From Phycisphaerae bacterium (GTDB taxonomy: Bacteria > Chloroflexota > Anaerolineae > 4572-78 > J111): a stretch of 64,000 nucleotides of DNA. Below, one piece after another: positions 35,609 through 44,563 of this stretch; positions within the stretch are counted from its first letter, which is position 1; each line of letters begins with the position of its first letter. A program made the translations under genes and the position numbers. The notes beneath the pieces are model-generated. The model searched no databases. It was given only the letters and a program-made list of their open reading frames with translations, and was not told where the DNA came from. The stretch lies in NCBI GenBank assembly GCA_028285035.1, contig JANQQF010000030.1, positions 28,457 through 92,456 on the forward strand, read 5' to 3'.

Positions 35609-36259
35609 TTAATACCCTTGCTCATCTATTACATCTTGATAGTAATCTGGATAGAGCCGCCTTAAACAATCGGGACACAGCCCATGACTGAATTCTGCCT
35701 CAGAATGCTCCTTGATATAAGCTTCGATTTGATGCCAATCACCCTCGTCATCTCTAATCTGTTTACAGGAGGCGCAGATTGGTAGTAACCCACTTAATTG
35801 TTTGACTTCGATTAAAGCTTGTTCTAATGCTTTATTTCGGGTTTGTAATTCAAGATTAAGGCGACGTAGAGCCTGCATATCTTCAAAACGAGCCATTGCA
35901 ATTAAAATAGCGCGATCCATATCTTGTGCATTTGGTGGCTTAATTAGATAGGCCCCCACCCCCGCTTCACTCGCCTGTTTTACCAAGTCTGGTGTGTCGT
36001 AGGCGGTTAAAACGACGATTGGCGTTGGGTGGGATTCTGTGATTTGACGGCTTGCTTCAATTCCATTCATCCCTGGCATTTCGATATCCATTAAGATGAG
36101 ATCAGGGCGCAAACTCTGGACTAATTCTAGGGCTTGTTTGCCATCGGTTGCTTTACCAACCACCTGATGCCCCATATCGCTCAAAGCCCCATCGATCATC
36201 TCACTGACCAAAAAGTCGTCCTCAACGACCAGCACCCTGACATTCGTTGTTTTGTACAT
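35609..36259 (-). CDS. Response regulator with C-terminal four-cysteine module
   Basis: 216 residues. Receiver domain at 1-120 with D58 (LILMDIEMPGMNG) and a Lys in LIKPP. A coiled coil (125-155) links it to a module with C162-X2-C165 (LLPICASCKQIRDD) and C195-X2-C198 (HGLCPDCLRR), spaced like a zinc ribbon. This IC-x-x-CKxIRDD...FSHGxCPDC tail is a recurrent ending in bacterial PAS and receiver proteins and has no settled function. There is no DNA-binding domain. The ATG at 36259 is preferred over a TTG at 36277. It sits 33 bp after the kinase gene on the same strand, so they probably form a pair. Confidence 0.88.
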   Translation of the reverse strand: MYKTTNVRVLVVEDDFLVSEMIDGALSDMGHQVVGKATDGKQALELVQSLRPDLILMDIEMPGMNGIEASRQITESHPTPIVVLTAYDTPDLVKQASEAGVGAYLIKPPNAQDMDRAILIAMARFEDMQALRRLNLELQTRNKALEQALIEVKQLSGLLPICASCKQIRDDEGDWHQIEAYIKEHSEAEFSHGLCPDCLRRLYPDYYQDVIDEQGY

Positions 36260-36291
36260 TTTATAGCTTTCCTTCAATCGTTATGAGGTTG

Positions 36292-37617
36292 TTAAAATCG
36301 TAAGGTTGTCGCTGCACCTGGCTCATTAGAGAGGCTAACTGTGCCTCGTAAATCCTTACGAACAATATTTTTAATTAAATATAAGCCAACATTTTGATTA
36401 ACTTCAGAAAGTGTGGTTGCTGGATATCCCGGCCCATCATCTTGAAATTTGAAGATAATCATATCATTGTCTTGATCTATAGTTACAATAATCTTGCCCG
36501 TGTCTCGTTCTTCAAGGGCATACTTTATTGTATTGGTGGTTAATTCATTGAGGACTAAAGCCAAGCTATTGGCTTGTTTCGCGGTGACCTCAACAGCGGA
36601 TTGTGAAATTGTTACGCTGACACGTTTTGAAGAAGGGAGCGCCTGCAATGTCGAATGGATAATTTGATGGGCCAGATGACTTAATGGTAGTGGGGCCCAC
36701 TCAGAAGCTGATAATAAATTGTGAACCGTTTCTAAACCGTGAATGTGTCCAATAAGATCAGTCATAAACATGCGGTAGGGAGTTTGCGTTTCCTGATCAA
36801 GATGGCGTCGTTCAGCGTAGAGGAGGCCGATGATTGCCGCCAAATTATTTTTGACTCGGTGATTAACCTCATTCAACAACATCGTTTTTGTTTCAGCATC
36901 TCTGCGAGCCTGCTCATAAAGGCGAACATTTTCAATTGCAATGGCGGCTGTGGCGGCTAATGACTCAAGAAGATCCAAATCATCATCAGTAAAGCGATTA
37001 ACTTTTGCATCGACCGCCTGAATTACGCCAATTGTGTTCTCCTTTACCCAAAGGGGAACGCTGAGGATTGATCGTAAAACGAGTCCTGTTTCTTTATCGA
37101 CCCCTTTAAAGTGCAGGTGATCGGCTCGAGTATCGGGCACATTTAAGCGTTCCCCGTGTTCAGCCACCCAGCCAACAAACCCCTTACCCATTGGTACCCG
37201 CCAACCCCGAACGATTTCACTTTGGGGGTCAGTCACTTGGCGACAGACAACCTCATTCGTTTCATTATCAATCAACCAAGCTGAACAGGCCACAACATCG
37301 AGAGCTTGGCGTACCTCTTCTAAAACTATAGCCAACACAGAGTCCAAATCCAACGTAGAAATAAAAGCTTGGCTCACCTCAATTAAGAGACGCAGCTCAC
37401 GATTACGTTGTCTCAATGTTTGCTCTGCCAGTTTTCGCTGCTCTGCTTCATACTGGAGTTGCTCTGACCGAAACTCAGTTTCTGCGACAGCCGTGGCAGA
37501 GGCTGACTGCCCGACGGCTTGTCGCAACATTGTCAACTCTTGGATGAGTTGTGCTTTACTTTTTTGTTCGTCATTCATGAGAGGAGTTGTGCCCAGTAGC
37601 TCGTTACTTGGCTTCAT
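36292..37617 (-). CDS. GAF-domain sensor histidine kinase of the HisKA_2 type
   Basis: 441 residues, soluble. N-terminal coiled coil (15-80), GAF domain (about 85-235; GMGKGFVGWVAEHGERLNV and SILSVPLW), then HisKA_2 with H253 in LLNEVNHRVKNNLAAIIGLL and a HATPase domain (ALVLNELTTNTIKYA, DDGPGYP, GLYLIKNIV). HisKA_2 kinases often signal to stand-alone receivers in stress or light responses. The start is uncertain: the ATG at 37617 overlaps a TATAAT-like sequence, and an ATG at 37578 is possible. It is the first gene of the three-gene signalling cluster. Confidence 0.87.
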   Translation of the reverse strand: MKPSNELLGTTPLMNDEQKSKAQLIQELTMLRQAVGQSASATAVAETEFRSEQLQYEAEQRKLAEQTLRQRNRELRLLIEVSQAFISTLDLDSVLAIVLEEVRQALDVVACSAWLIDNETNEVVCRQVTDPQSEIVRGWRVPMGKGFVGWVAEHGERLNVPDTRADHLHFKGVDKETGLVLRSILSVPLWVKENTIGVIQAVDAKVNRFTDDDLDLLESLAATAAIAIENVRLYEQARRDAETKTMLLNEVNHRVKNNLAAIIGLLYAERRHLDQETQTPYRMFMTDLIGHIHGLETVHNLLSASEWAPLPLSHLAHQIIHSTLQALPSSKRVSVTISQSAVEVTAKQANSLALVLNELTTNTIKYALEERDTGKIIVTIDQDNDMIIFKFQDDGPGYPATTLSEVNQNVGLYLIKNIVRKDLRGTVSLSNEPGAATTLRF

Positions 37618-38080
37618 TATAGCACGAAAATAGTTGAAATTTCGGGCCAGGAGTAGGCAAATGGGCCTAATTGGGTGAAAATAAACCAGGAGAAGGCCTG
37701 TAGCCTTTGACAAAGGTCAAGGATTTATTTACAATGCGCCATTGTGTTCACACAGTCTATATTCAGATACGAAGGAAAAATAGTGGACGAGAGTTTACCT
37801 AGTAAGGGGCTTCGGTCCCGTCCCAAATTTTTAAGTATTAACCCCATAACATAACCCCTGGCAGCGGCTACCAAAGAGCATTGCCAGGAAGAATATGGCA
37901 ATTCCAAGAACATAAATTGCCAACGAGTTAAGCGGGAAACACCACAATTTTACTATCAGACTAAGTGAGGAATTGCTTAAGCTTTTCTGAAAATAGATGA
38001 TAGTAAGCTTATTTCTTTTGGTCTGTTTCTTACTTTGACGAATTTAACTCTTGGAAAAGCCTTAACCTGGAGGTGTTCCT
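37618..38080. other. Divergent region upstream of mgtE with strong hairpins
   Basis: About 460 bp. A stable tetraloop hairpin GGGGC-TTCG-GTCCC lies at 37806-37819. CCTGGCA (37857-37863) pairs with TGCCAGG (37882-37888). A minus-strand frame at 37831-37947 (TTG start, 38 codons) encodes one hydrophobic helix with no good ribosome site; I do not call it a gene. The region looks like a structured leader for mgtE, but it lacks the conserved M-box sequence blocks. Confidence 0.45.
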
Positions 38081-39430
38081 ATGGAGCCGGTAGCACTTGA
38101 AGACGTGCTGGCCCAAATGCGGTCAGCCCTGGAAACCAACGACCTCACAACCGCATCATCCATAATCGAAGCGTTGCGTCCTGCCGATCAGGTCGATATT
38201 TTTAATGACCTCGATGAAGAGGACCAAACGACGCTTTTGCCCGAAATTAATCCTGCCGACGCGGCCGATATCATTGAAGAGTTATATGATGAGGCCGCCG
38301 CAGAGTTGGCAGTTCAACTGCCTCTGGCTACCCTCGTACGAATTGTCAACGAGATGGAGCCTGATGAAGCGGCTGACTTGCTGGATGATCTTGAATCTGA
38401 TCAGGCCGAAGCGATTCTGGCTCGACTTGATTTGGCCCATCAAATTCAACCCCTTATCGACTACCCTGACGATACGGCAGGCGGATTGATGACCTCCGCC
38501 TATTTGGCTCTACAGCGACGCTGGACGGTCGATCAAAGTATCGAAGTAATTCGGGCTTGGCATCCTGATGAAGAAACAATCTATTATTTGTTCGCCACCG
38601 ATCGACTAAAACGTTTGGTTGGGGTGGTCAACTTACGACAGTTGATCGTAGGCACTCCCAATGAGCGTATCGGTGAACTTATGAATGATGATGTCATTTA
38701 TGTTCAAGCTGATACCGATCAGGAAGATTGTGCTGAACTAATGATGCGGTACGATTTATTGGCCCTGCCTGTTGTCGATGATGAGATGCACATGTTGGGG
38801 GTCATCACCATTGATGATCTCGTTGATGTATTGCAGGATGAAGCCTCGGAGGATATTCAACGATTAGGGGGGGCTGAACCACTCAATCGAGCCTATTTGG
38901 ATACCAGCATCTGGAGTATCACTCGCAAACGAATTGGCTGGCTATTGATGCTCTTTTTCACGGCCACCCTCACTGGCTGGGTGATGGACTCCTACCAAGA
39001 ACAGTTACAAACTGTGGTTGCCTTGGCTATCTTCATACCCATGCTTATTGGCACGGGCGGGAATGCTGGCTCGCAAACGACAGCAACCATTATTCGAGCG
39101 ATGTCCATTGGGGATGTGGATTGGGGCGATGCTTGGCGCGTGTGGTTTCACGAGATCGGCATTGGTTTAGTGCTAGGTATCGGAATGGGCATTATCGCTT
39201 ATATTTTGGCTATGATTTGGGTTGGAAACAGCGCACTATCGCTTACCGTTGGTGTCTCAATATTAGGGATTGTGCTGTGGGCCACGGGGGCTGGCTCCTT
39301 GTTACCCCTGATTGCCTCGCGACTAGGCATTGATCCGACCGTTGTCTCTGGCCCCGTGATGAGCACGATTGTCGATGCGACTGGGCTGTTTATCTATTTT
39401 AACATTGCCCAGCTTGTCTTGCGTTTATGA
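38081..39430 (+). CDS. mgtE: Magnesium transporter MgtE
   Basis: 449 residues, the usual length. The N-terminal MgtE_N helical domain (about 20-125; repeated DPADAADIIEEL-like helices) is followed by a pair of CBS domains (about 130-265) and five membrane helices (about 285-449) with GTGGNAGSQTTATIIRAM, the pore signature. MgtE is a Mg-gated channel in the cytoplasmic membrane whose cytosolic domains close it when Mg is high. GGAGG precedes the ATG. Confidence 0.95.
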   Translation: MEPVALEDVLAQMRSALETNDLTTASSIIEALRPADQVDIFNDLDEEDQTTLLPEINPADAADIIEELYDEAAAELAVQLPLATLVRIVNEMEPDEAADLLDDLESDQAEAILARLDLAHQIQPLIDYPDDTAGGLMTSAYLALQRRWTVDQSIEVIRAWHPDEETIYYLFATDRLKRLVGVVNLRQLIVGTPNERIGELMNDDVIYVQADTDQEDCAELMMRYDLLALPVVDDEMHMLGVITIDDLVDVLQDEASEDIQRLGGAEPLNRAYLDTSIWSITRKRIGWLLMLFFTATLTGWVMDSYQEQLQTVVALAIFIPMLIGTGGNAGSQTTATIIRAMSIGDVDWGDAWRVWFHEIGIGLVLGIGMGIIAYILAMIWVGNSALSLTVGVSILGIVLWATGAGSLLPLIASRLGIDPTVVSGPVMSTIVDATGLFIYFNIAQLVLRL

Positions 39431-39468
39431 GTTCTTTCAAGACAAGAGACAGAGCTTGTTTGTTGATT

Positions 39469-39504
39469 ATGGAAGGTTGGAGAAGCATTCCCCCAGCTTT
39501 CCAT
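39469..39504. repeat. Imperfect inverted repeat of GGAAGGTTGG type
   Basis: ATGGAAG (39469-39475) pairs with CTTTCCAT (39497-39504), and GGTTGG pairs loosely with CCCCAGC inward. It resembles the element at 52822-52870. Confidence 0.4.
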
Positions 39505-39542
39505 GCTCCCTGCCATATACCCCACTCCCTAACTTGGCTGCA

Positions 39543-39570
39543 TTGCCTCCCATTTGCCTCGTGGTATAAT
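39543..39570 (+). promoter_or_regulatory. Sigma-70 type promoter for the GT-C gene
   Basis: TTGCCT (39543-39548), 16-bp spacer, TATAAT (39565-39570). The -10 hexamer overlaps the ATG at 39569, so that ATG cannot be the start codon if this promoter is used. Confidence 0.6.
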
Positions 39571-39592
39571 GGGCCTCTTGGGAGAAACCTAT

Positions 39593-41002
39593 TTGAAAAA
39601 ATCATTTGATGTTCTCATTCTTTTTGTCTTAATCACCACCCGGCTACGCATTGATACATTGGCTGATAATGCCTTGCCTCAACGTCACGATGATGTACGC
39701 CGTTTAGTAGAAGGCTGGTGGCCTGCCTGGAGCTTGGACTTATTGGCTCATCCTGAAACCGATCCGGTCAGTATGCTACTAATGGCGACGGCTGTGGGCT
39801 TTTTTCTGCTTTATGTTGTGACCGATATTTTTAGTAGTGATGCTCAAAGCAAAATAATCCATCGCCTAAAATTGATTTTTTTGTACGGTATCATTATCCT
39901 GCTTATTTTTGGTAAAACATTGCTGCTCATCAATTTGCGACATCTCAGTGGTCCGGCCAGCTACTCACACGATGGTGGGGTGATCCAAACTGAGGTCACC
40001 ATTGATTATTTTCTGCAAGGCTTGAATCCCTATGTTGAGGATTATGTTGATACACCGATGGCTGAATGGGGCTTCAATGAATATCGAACGGCGTTATATC
40101 ACTATCCCTATTTGCCCTGGACCTTTGTTTTTTCCACCCCATTCTATCTCTTGAGCCAAAGTCTGCTGGGCTGGTATGACCAACGTATGGTGTACTTGAT
40201 ACTTTTCGCCCTGACTCTTTGGCTAACTCAACGGCTTGTCAAACAACGTCAAGCCCAATTGATTGCGATTGCGATTATGGGCCTCAATCCAATTGGTGGG
40301 GTGAGTATCATTTTTGGGGAGAATGATCCCTTTGTTTTGGGCTGGATTATCTTAGCCCTTTGGTTGCTACAACCACACAATCCAGACATTAATTCTCGCC
40401 GGACCTTGCTGGCCTCAGCAGCTTTTGGGCTAGCATGTGCTAGTAAGCCAACCGCTTGGTTTCTTGCGCCGTTTTGGCTGCTCTATCTCCTTCGTGATCA
40501 GTGGGGAGCGAATCTCATCCCCCCATTCAATCAATGGCGATCTCATATTATGACCATTCTGCAACGCGCTTGGACCCTGCCAGCCGTGGCCTTGCTGATT
40601 GTCGGCCCCTGGTTTGTTTGGAATCCTGACCAAATGTACGATGATGTCTGGCGTTGGTCGGCGGGTATTGGCCCGACCGGCTATCAAATTTGGGGGTGGG
40701 GAGCATCCAACTATGTGTTGGCATTTGGCTGGGTGTCTGATCGATTTGAGTATTGGCCGTTTACCATTCCCGGCGCGATTGTGGGTATCCCCTTGCTCTT
40801 ACTTCTACTTTGGCGTCAAACTCGCACCAATACAATCAGTTTTATGCTCTATGGCTACGTCGTCTTTCTATTGGCCTTTTTCTATCTATCCCGCTTTATG
40901 CAACCCAACTATTTAGGCTATATGCTAGGCTTTCTGGCTTTGGCAATGATGATGGATGATGAAGCGGAAGCAAAAAATAATATTTTGGAGAATGTGAAAT
41001 GA
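39593..41002 (+). CDS. Multi-pass GT-C/GT87-like glycosyltransferase membrane protein
   Basis: 469 residues with about eleven helices. The first long outer loop carries [29 protein letters not shown], resembling the acidic loop and NPY motif of DUF2029/mannosyltransferase-like proteins. [16 protein letters not shown] is another typical block. It likely uses polyprenyl-phosphate sugar donors in envelope glycan synthesis. The TTG at 39593 is chosen because GGGAG lies eight bases upstream and fits the promoter at 39543-39570. The final codons overlap the start of the ROK kinase gene (ATGA). Confidence 0.75.
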   Translation: MKKSFDVLILFVLITTRLRIDTLADNALPQRHDDVRRLVEGWWPAWSLDLLAHPETDPVSMLLMATAVGFFLLYVVTDIFSSDAQSKIIHRLKLIFLYGIIILLIFGKTLLLINLRHLSGPASYSHDGGVIQTEVTIDYFLQGLNPYVEDYVDTPMAEWGFNEYRTALYHYPYLPWTFVFSTPFYLLSQSLLGWYDQRMVYLILFALTLWLTQRLVKQRQAQLIAIAIMGLNPIGGVSIIFGENDPFVLGWIILALWLLQPHNPDINSRRTLLASAAFGLACASKPTAWFLAPFWLLYLLRDQWGANLIPPFNQWRSHIMTILQRAWTLPAVALLIVGPWFVWNPDQMYDDVWRWSAGIGPTGYQIWGWGASNYVLAFGWVSDRFEYWPFTIPGAIVGIPLLLLLLWRQTRTNTISFMLYGYVVFLLAFFYLSRFMQPNYLGYMLGFLALAMMMDDEAEAKNNILENVK

Positions 41003-41886
41003 CCCTTTATGGAGGAATTGAGGCCGGAGGGACAAAATTTGTTTGTGCTGTAGCCACTGGTCCCGATAACATTATTGCGGAAACACGGTTTCCGACAACG
41101 ACCCCATCCGAAACGATTCAACGAACCATTGATTTTTTCAAGGAGCAGGCTGAACCTGTGGCAGCCATCGGCATTTCCTCGTTTGGCCCAGTTGATCCAA
41201 ATCCTGACTCAACCACTTACGGCTATATCACCACTACCCCAAAACCAGGCTGGGCTCAAACTGATTTAGGGGGAGCGGTTAGCCAAGCGCTTGACGTACC
41301 ATTTACCTTTGATACAGATGTTAATGGTGCGGCCTTAGGGGAGTATCGCTGGGGGGCAGGGCAGGGGCTTGATACCTTTATTTATCTGACGATTGGAACG
41401 GGAATTGGCGGCGGTGGTCTCATTAAAGGTAATTTGATGCACGGTTTGATTCACCCCGAGATGGGGCACGTTCGTATCCCTCGGCATCCCGAGGATATGT
41501 ACGCCGGACACTGTCCATTTCACGGTGATTGTCTGGAGGGAATGGCGACCGGGCCAGCTTTGCAAGATCGTTGGGGGCAAAAAGCTGAAACATTACCCGA
41601 AGATCATCCAGCCTGGGAGATGGAGGCTCACTACATTGCTTATGGCCTCGTCAATTTCATCTGCACCCTTTCTCCACAACGGCTCATTTTGGGTGGGGGC
41701 GTGATGGATCAAAAACAGATTTTCCCGATGCTACATGAGAAAGTGCCAGCCCTATTAAATGGATATGTGCAATCCCCAGTCATTCTGGAGAATATCGAGT
41801 CGTATATTGTTCCCCCAGGGTTGGGGAATCGAGCTGGGGTTTTGGGATCAATTGCTTTGGCAGAACAAGCTTTGACCCAAGCCTAA
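40999..41886 (+). CDS. ROK-family sugar kinase, fructokinase type
   Basis: 295 residues. The phosphate-binding [15 protein letters not shown] is at the N-terminus, and the ROK signature [19 protein letters not shown], then [13 protein letters not shown] and [10 protein letters not shown], give the Zn-site His and Cys of fructokinase-like ROK proteins. [15 protein letters not shown] ends the fold. It phosphorylates a hexose, most likely fructose (or mannose/glucose), with ATP in the cytosol. The start overlaps the previous stop, so it is translationally coupled to the glycosyltransferase. Confidence 0.9.
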   Translation: MTLYGGIEAGGTKFVCAVATGPDNIIAETRFPTTTPSETIQRTIDFFKEQAEPVAAIGISSFGPVDPNPDSTTYGYITTTPKPGWAQTDLGGAVSQALDVPFTFDTDVNGAALGEYRWGAGQGLDTFIYLTIGTGIGGGGLIKGNLMHGLIHPEMGHVRIPRHPEDMYAGHCPFHGDCLEGMATGPALQDRWGQKAETLPEDHPAWEMEAHYIAYGLVNFICTLSPQRLILGGGVMDQKQIFPMLHEKVPALLNGYVQSPVILENIESYIVPPGLGNRAGVLGSIALAEQALTQA

Positions 41887-41893
41887 CCGATTT

Positions 41894-42268
41894 ATGACCA
41901 AAATGGTGAAAAAACCAAACGTGCTTTTTGTATGTGGGCGAAATCAATGGCGTAGTCCTACAGCCGCAACCATTTATAAAAACGATCCGCGAATTCAGGT
42001 TAGAGCTGCTGGGATTAGTGACAAAAGTAGAATACGTTTGAACCAAAAGCAGTTGGATTGGGCTGACCTCGTTTTGGTTATGGAGAACAAACACAAGAGT
42101 CGAATTCTGACCACATTTCGTGACAGTGACTTGCCACGTATTGAAAATTTAGACATACCAGATGTATATCCTTATATGGATGATGAATTGATTGATTTAA
42201 TCAAAGCGGGTACAGAAGGGTTGCTTGCCCAAATATTTTTTAATGATGGACAAACCAATGACAACTGA
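41894..42268 (+). CDS. Low-molecular-weight protein tyrosine phosphatase-like protein
   Basis: 124 residues, shorter than the usual 140-155. The P-loop is C14-GRNQW-R20-S21, which keeps CX5RS but has Trp where many LMW-PTPs have the second Cys. The candidate general acid is D90 in LDIPDVYPYMD. It would dephosphorylate tyrosine in proteins or small phosphates; members of this short subgroup are not well characterised. It begins 7 bp after the kinase stop and its 3' end overlaps the next gene by 11 bp, so it belongs to the same transcript. Confidence 0.82.
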   Translation: MTKMVKKPNVLFVCGRNQWRSPTAATIYKNDPRIQVRAAGISDKSRIRLNQKQLDWADLVLVMENKHKSRILTTFRDSDLPRIENLDIPDVYPYMDDELIDLIKAGTEGLLAQIFFNDGQTNDN

Positions 42269-43553
42269 TTTGTTTGCAAATTTAAAGAGTACACCTTTTT
42301 GGAAAGAAGATGCGCCTAAGCCTGACTTGCCAATGTCACCGTTGCCTGAGCAGGCTGACGTTGTCATTGTTGGAGGTGGATACACGGGGCTGGCGGCGGC
42401 GCGTACGCTGGCTAAGGTAGGTACGAAGGCTGTGGTGTTGGAGCAGGGTGAAATTGGGGCTGGGGCTAGTGCCATCAATGGTGGTCAAGTCGCACCCGGT
42501 CTCAAATCGGGGCCAAAATCTCTGTTCAAAACATACGGTCGTGAGTTGGGTTTTGAGTTGTGGCAAGCCTCATTTAATAGCGTGGCCTACCTGGAACAGT
42601 TGTTGGCTGAAGAAAAAATTGAGTGTGATTATACGGCGGCGGGTGGTCTAGCGTTGGCCCACAAACCCAGCCATTATAAAGGCCTGATCGAAGATGTTGA
42701 GTGGATGGCCCGCGAACTCAATTTTGAGCAAAAAATTGTGCCGCCGGAAAAGCTACGCCAAGAGATTGGCACGGATATTTTCCACGGCGCTGCGATTGAA
42801 GCTGAGGGTGGTGGGGTACAACCGGCTAAATATTTGTATGGATTGGCGCAAGCCACCGCCCGGGTGGGTGCAATGCTGTGTGAACAAACCACGGCCCAAC
42901 GCATTGAGCGTCAAACCGGGAAAGACACCTTTCAAGTAACCACAAATCAGGGGGTGGTTAAAACTAGTCGGGTGCTCATTGCCACCAATGGCTACACCTC
43001 GGATCTAGTGCCCGGTATTCAACGGCGTGTGTTTCCAGTCGGGAGTTATATGATTACGACCGAGCCCTTGCCTGCTGCCTTGCAGCAGGAACTTAGTCCG
43101 CGAGATCGTGTTTTTTATGATACAAAGTGGTTTTTGAACTATTTCAGATTGACCCCAGATGGCCGAATGTCAATGGGAGGACGCAATAATCTTTCACCAA
43201 ATCTGGACGTGAAAGAGAGTGCTCGTCTCCAACGTGAGCGAATGGTCGAAATTTTTCCACAACTCAAAGATGTGTCGATTACTCACACGTGGACTGGACG
43301 ATTAGGTATCACTTTTGATCTGATCCCTCACATTGGCCAAGTTGATGGCATCTACTATGCGCTTGGCTATGGCGGACACGGGGTGGCCTTGGCTGGCTAT
43401 TTAGGCAAAGAGGCGGCTGAATTGATGTGTGGCCTCATTCCACGTAGCCCCTTCGCCGAGGTTCCTCATCAAACTTATTTCTTCTATCGCAAAAATCCGT
43501 GGTTTCTCCCCTTTGCTGCGGCCTATTATCGTTTCTTGGATGCGATATCTTAA
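42258..43553 (+). CDS. FAD-dependent amine/amino acid oxidase, DadA/PuuB-like
   Basis: 431 residues, DAO fold. The dinucleotide motif ADVVIVGGGYTGLAAARTLAKVGTKAVVLEQ is near residue 35. GASAINGGQVAPG is a hallmark of gamma-glutamylputrescine oxidase-like proteins, and the C-terminal GRLGITFDLIPHIG and GYGGHGVALAGYLGKEAAEL close the FAD site. It oxidises an amine or amino acid, releasing ammonia and peroxide. The ATG at 42258 gives the usual N-terminus (MTTDLFANLKSTPFW); upstream ATGs at 42243 and 42246 are alternatives. Confidence 0.88.
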   Translation: MTTDLFANLKSTPFWKEDAPKPDLPMSPLPEQADVVIVGGGYTGLAAARTLAKVGTKAVVLEQGEIGAGASAINGGQVAPGLKSGPKSLFKTYGRELGFELWQASFNSVAYLEQLLAEEKIECDYTAAGGLALAHKPSHYKGLIEDVEWMARELNFEQKIVPPEKLRQEIGTDIFHGAAIEAEGGGVQPAKYLYGLAQATARVGAMLCEQTTAQRIERQTGKDTFQVTTNQGVVKTSRVLIATNGYTSDLVPGIQRRVFPVGSYMITTEPLPAALQQELSPRDRVFYDTKWFLNYFRLTPDGRMSMGGRNNLSPNLDVKESARLQRERMVEIFPQLKDVSITHTWTGRLGITFDLIPHIGQVDGIYYALGYGGHGVALAGYLGKEAAELMCGLIPRSPFAEVPHQTYFFYRKNPWFLPFAAAYYRFLDAIS

Positions 43554-43570
43554 GATAACTACTCGACAAC

Positions 43571-43610
43571 AAAAAAGGCCGGACATAGAATTTCTTATGT
43601 CCAACCTTTT
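43571..43610. terminator. Bidirectional terminator between convergent genes
   Basis: AAAAGG-C-CGGACATA pairs with TATGTCC-AA-CCTTTT, with T-rich flanks on both strands. It serves the oxidase gene on plus and the YeaQ-like gene on minus. Confidence 0.85.
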
Positions 43611-43629
43611 GAGATAACCCTACTCAGAT

Positions 43630-43875
43630 TTACTTACGGATCATACGATAGATAGCCAAAAGAATAACCGCACCAACGACACCAAAAATAAGACTAACAA
43701 TAAATCCACCACCAATTCCGATGATACTACTCAAATACCCACCAACAAAAGAGCCAGCAATCCCCAATAAGGTTGTTACCACAAATCCACCTGGGTCGCG
43801 CCCGGGCATTACAAACTTGGCTAAAGCCCCAATGATGAACCCAACAACAATCCATACAATAATATTCATGATCAT
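43630..43875 (-). CDS. GlsB/YeaQ/YmgE-family small membrane protein
   Basis: 81 residues, three hydrophobic helices. WIVVGFIIGALAKFVMPGRDPGGFVVTTLLGIAGSFVGGYL is the transglycosylase-associated protein signature. Members are induced by general stress in other bacteria; the biochemical role is unknown. GGAGG precedes the ATG. Confidence 0.9.
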   Translation of the reverse strand: MIMNIIVWIVVGFIIGALAKFVMPGRDPGGFVVTTLLGIAGSFVGGYLSSIIGIGGGFIVSLIFGVVGAVILLAIYRMIRK

Positions 43876-44095
43876 GGTCGTTCCTCCACAGCTATGCTGA
43901 TAAGTTGAATTGAGCTTAATTGCTCTACATGATAAGACACCAAGATATTGAAATAGTCACGGATTAGGCGTGAGGATTGTTACATTTATGGATTAATTCA
44001 TTAAGTTGACTCACAAACAGGTTTGTGCCAACCTTTTGTGAGAATTTTATGTCCGGTCATTATAGGTTATTGCAATAGCCCACGCCTTGATCGAT

Positions 44096-44563
44096 CTACT
44101 TTACGATTGCAGCTTCTTGTCCAGTCAAAGCATCTTTGATGCGTTCGTGATGGTGCTCCATCAGGTCAAGCTCATCCATCTCTTCAAGGGTGTAGTAGCC
44201 ATATTCGGTCGTTTCATCACTCAACCCCAAGGTGCCACCAGTGACGCGAACAATAAAATTAAAAGCAATGAGTTGAAACCGATTCCCATCAGGATAGGTC
44301 ACAATCAGATTAGGATTGGAATAAATCCCAGTCAAGCGAACAACTTCTCCCACTAGGCCCGTTTCCTCTAACACCTCACGGGTACAGGCCTCGGCCACAC
44401 TTTCCCCAGAGTCGACGCGACCACCGGGTAAGCACCAGCGGTTGTTATCGGTCCGACGGGTTAACAAGATCTTTTCCCCCGTCTCATCAAAAATCACAGC
44501 ACTGGCTCCGACCATAAGGTCCGCCCCAGCGCCGATTCGGTCACCATAAATTAATTTTGACAT
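44096..44563 (-). CDS. Nudix hydrolase
   Basis: 155 residues. The Nudix box is complete: GGRVDSGESVAEACTREVLEETG, giving GX5EX7REUXEEXGU with the metal-binding Glu residues. Such enzymes cut nucleoside diphosphates linked to another group; the substrate is not predictable here. Its start codon follows the transporter ATPase stop directly, so it is the last gene of the nucleoside transporter operon, suggesting a nucleotide-type substrate. Confidence 0.9.
   Translation of the reverse strand: MSKLIYGDRIGAGADLMVGASAVIFDETGEKILLTRRTDNNRWCLPGGRVDSGESVAEACTREVLEETGLVGEVVRLTGIYSNPNLIVTYPDGNRFQLIAFNFIVRVTGGTLGLSDETTEYGYYTLEEMDELDLMEHHHERIKDALTGQEAAIVK

Noticed and set aside
37740..38080. M-box Mg riboswitch upstream of mgtE
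   Set aside because: The conserved M-box blocks (such as GTGAGGCTCC) are not present on the plus strand; only generic hairpins were found.
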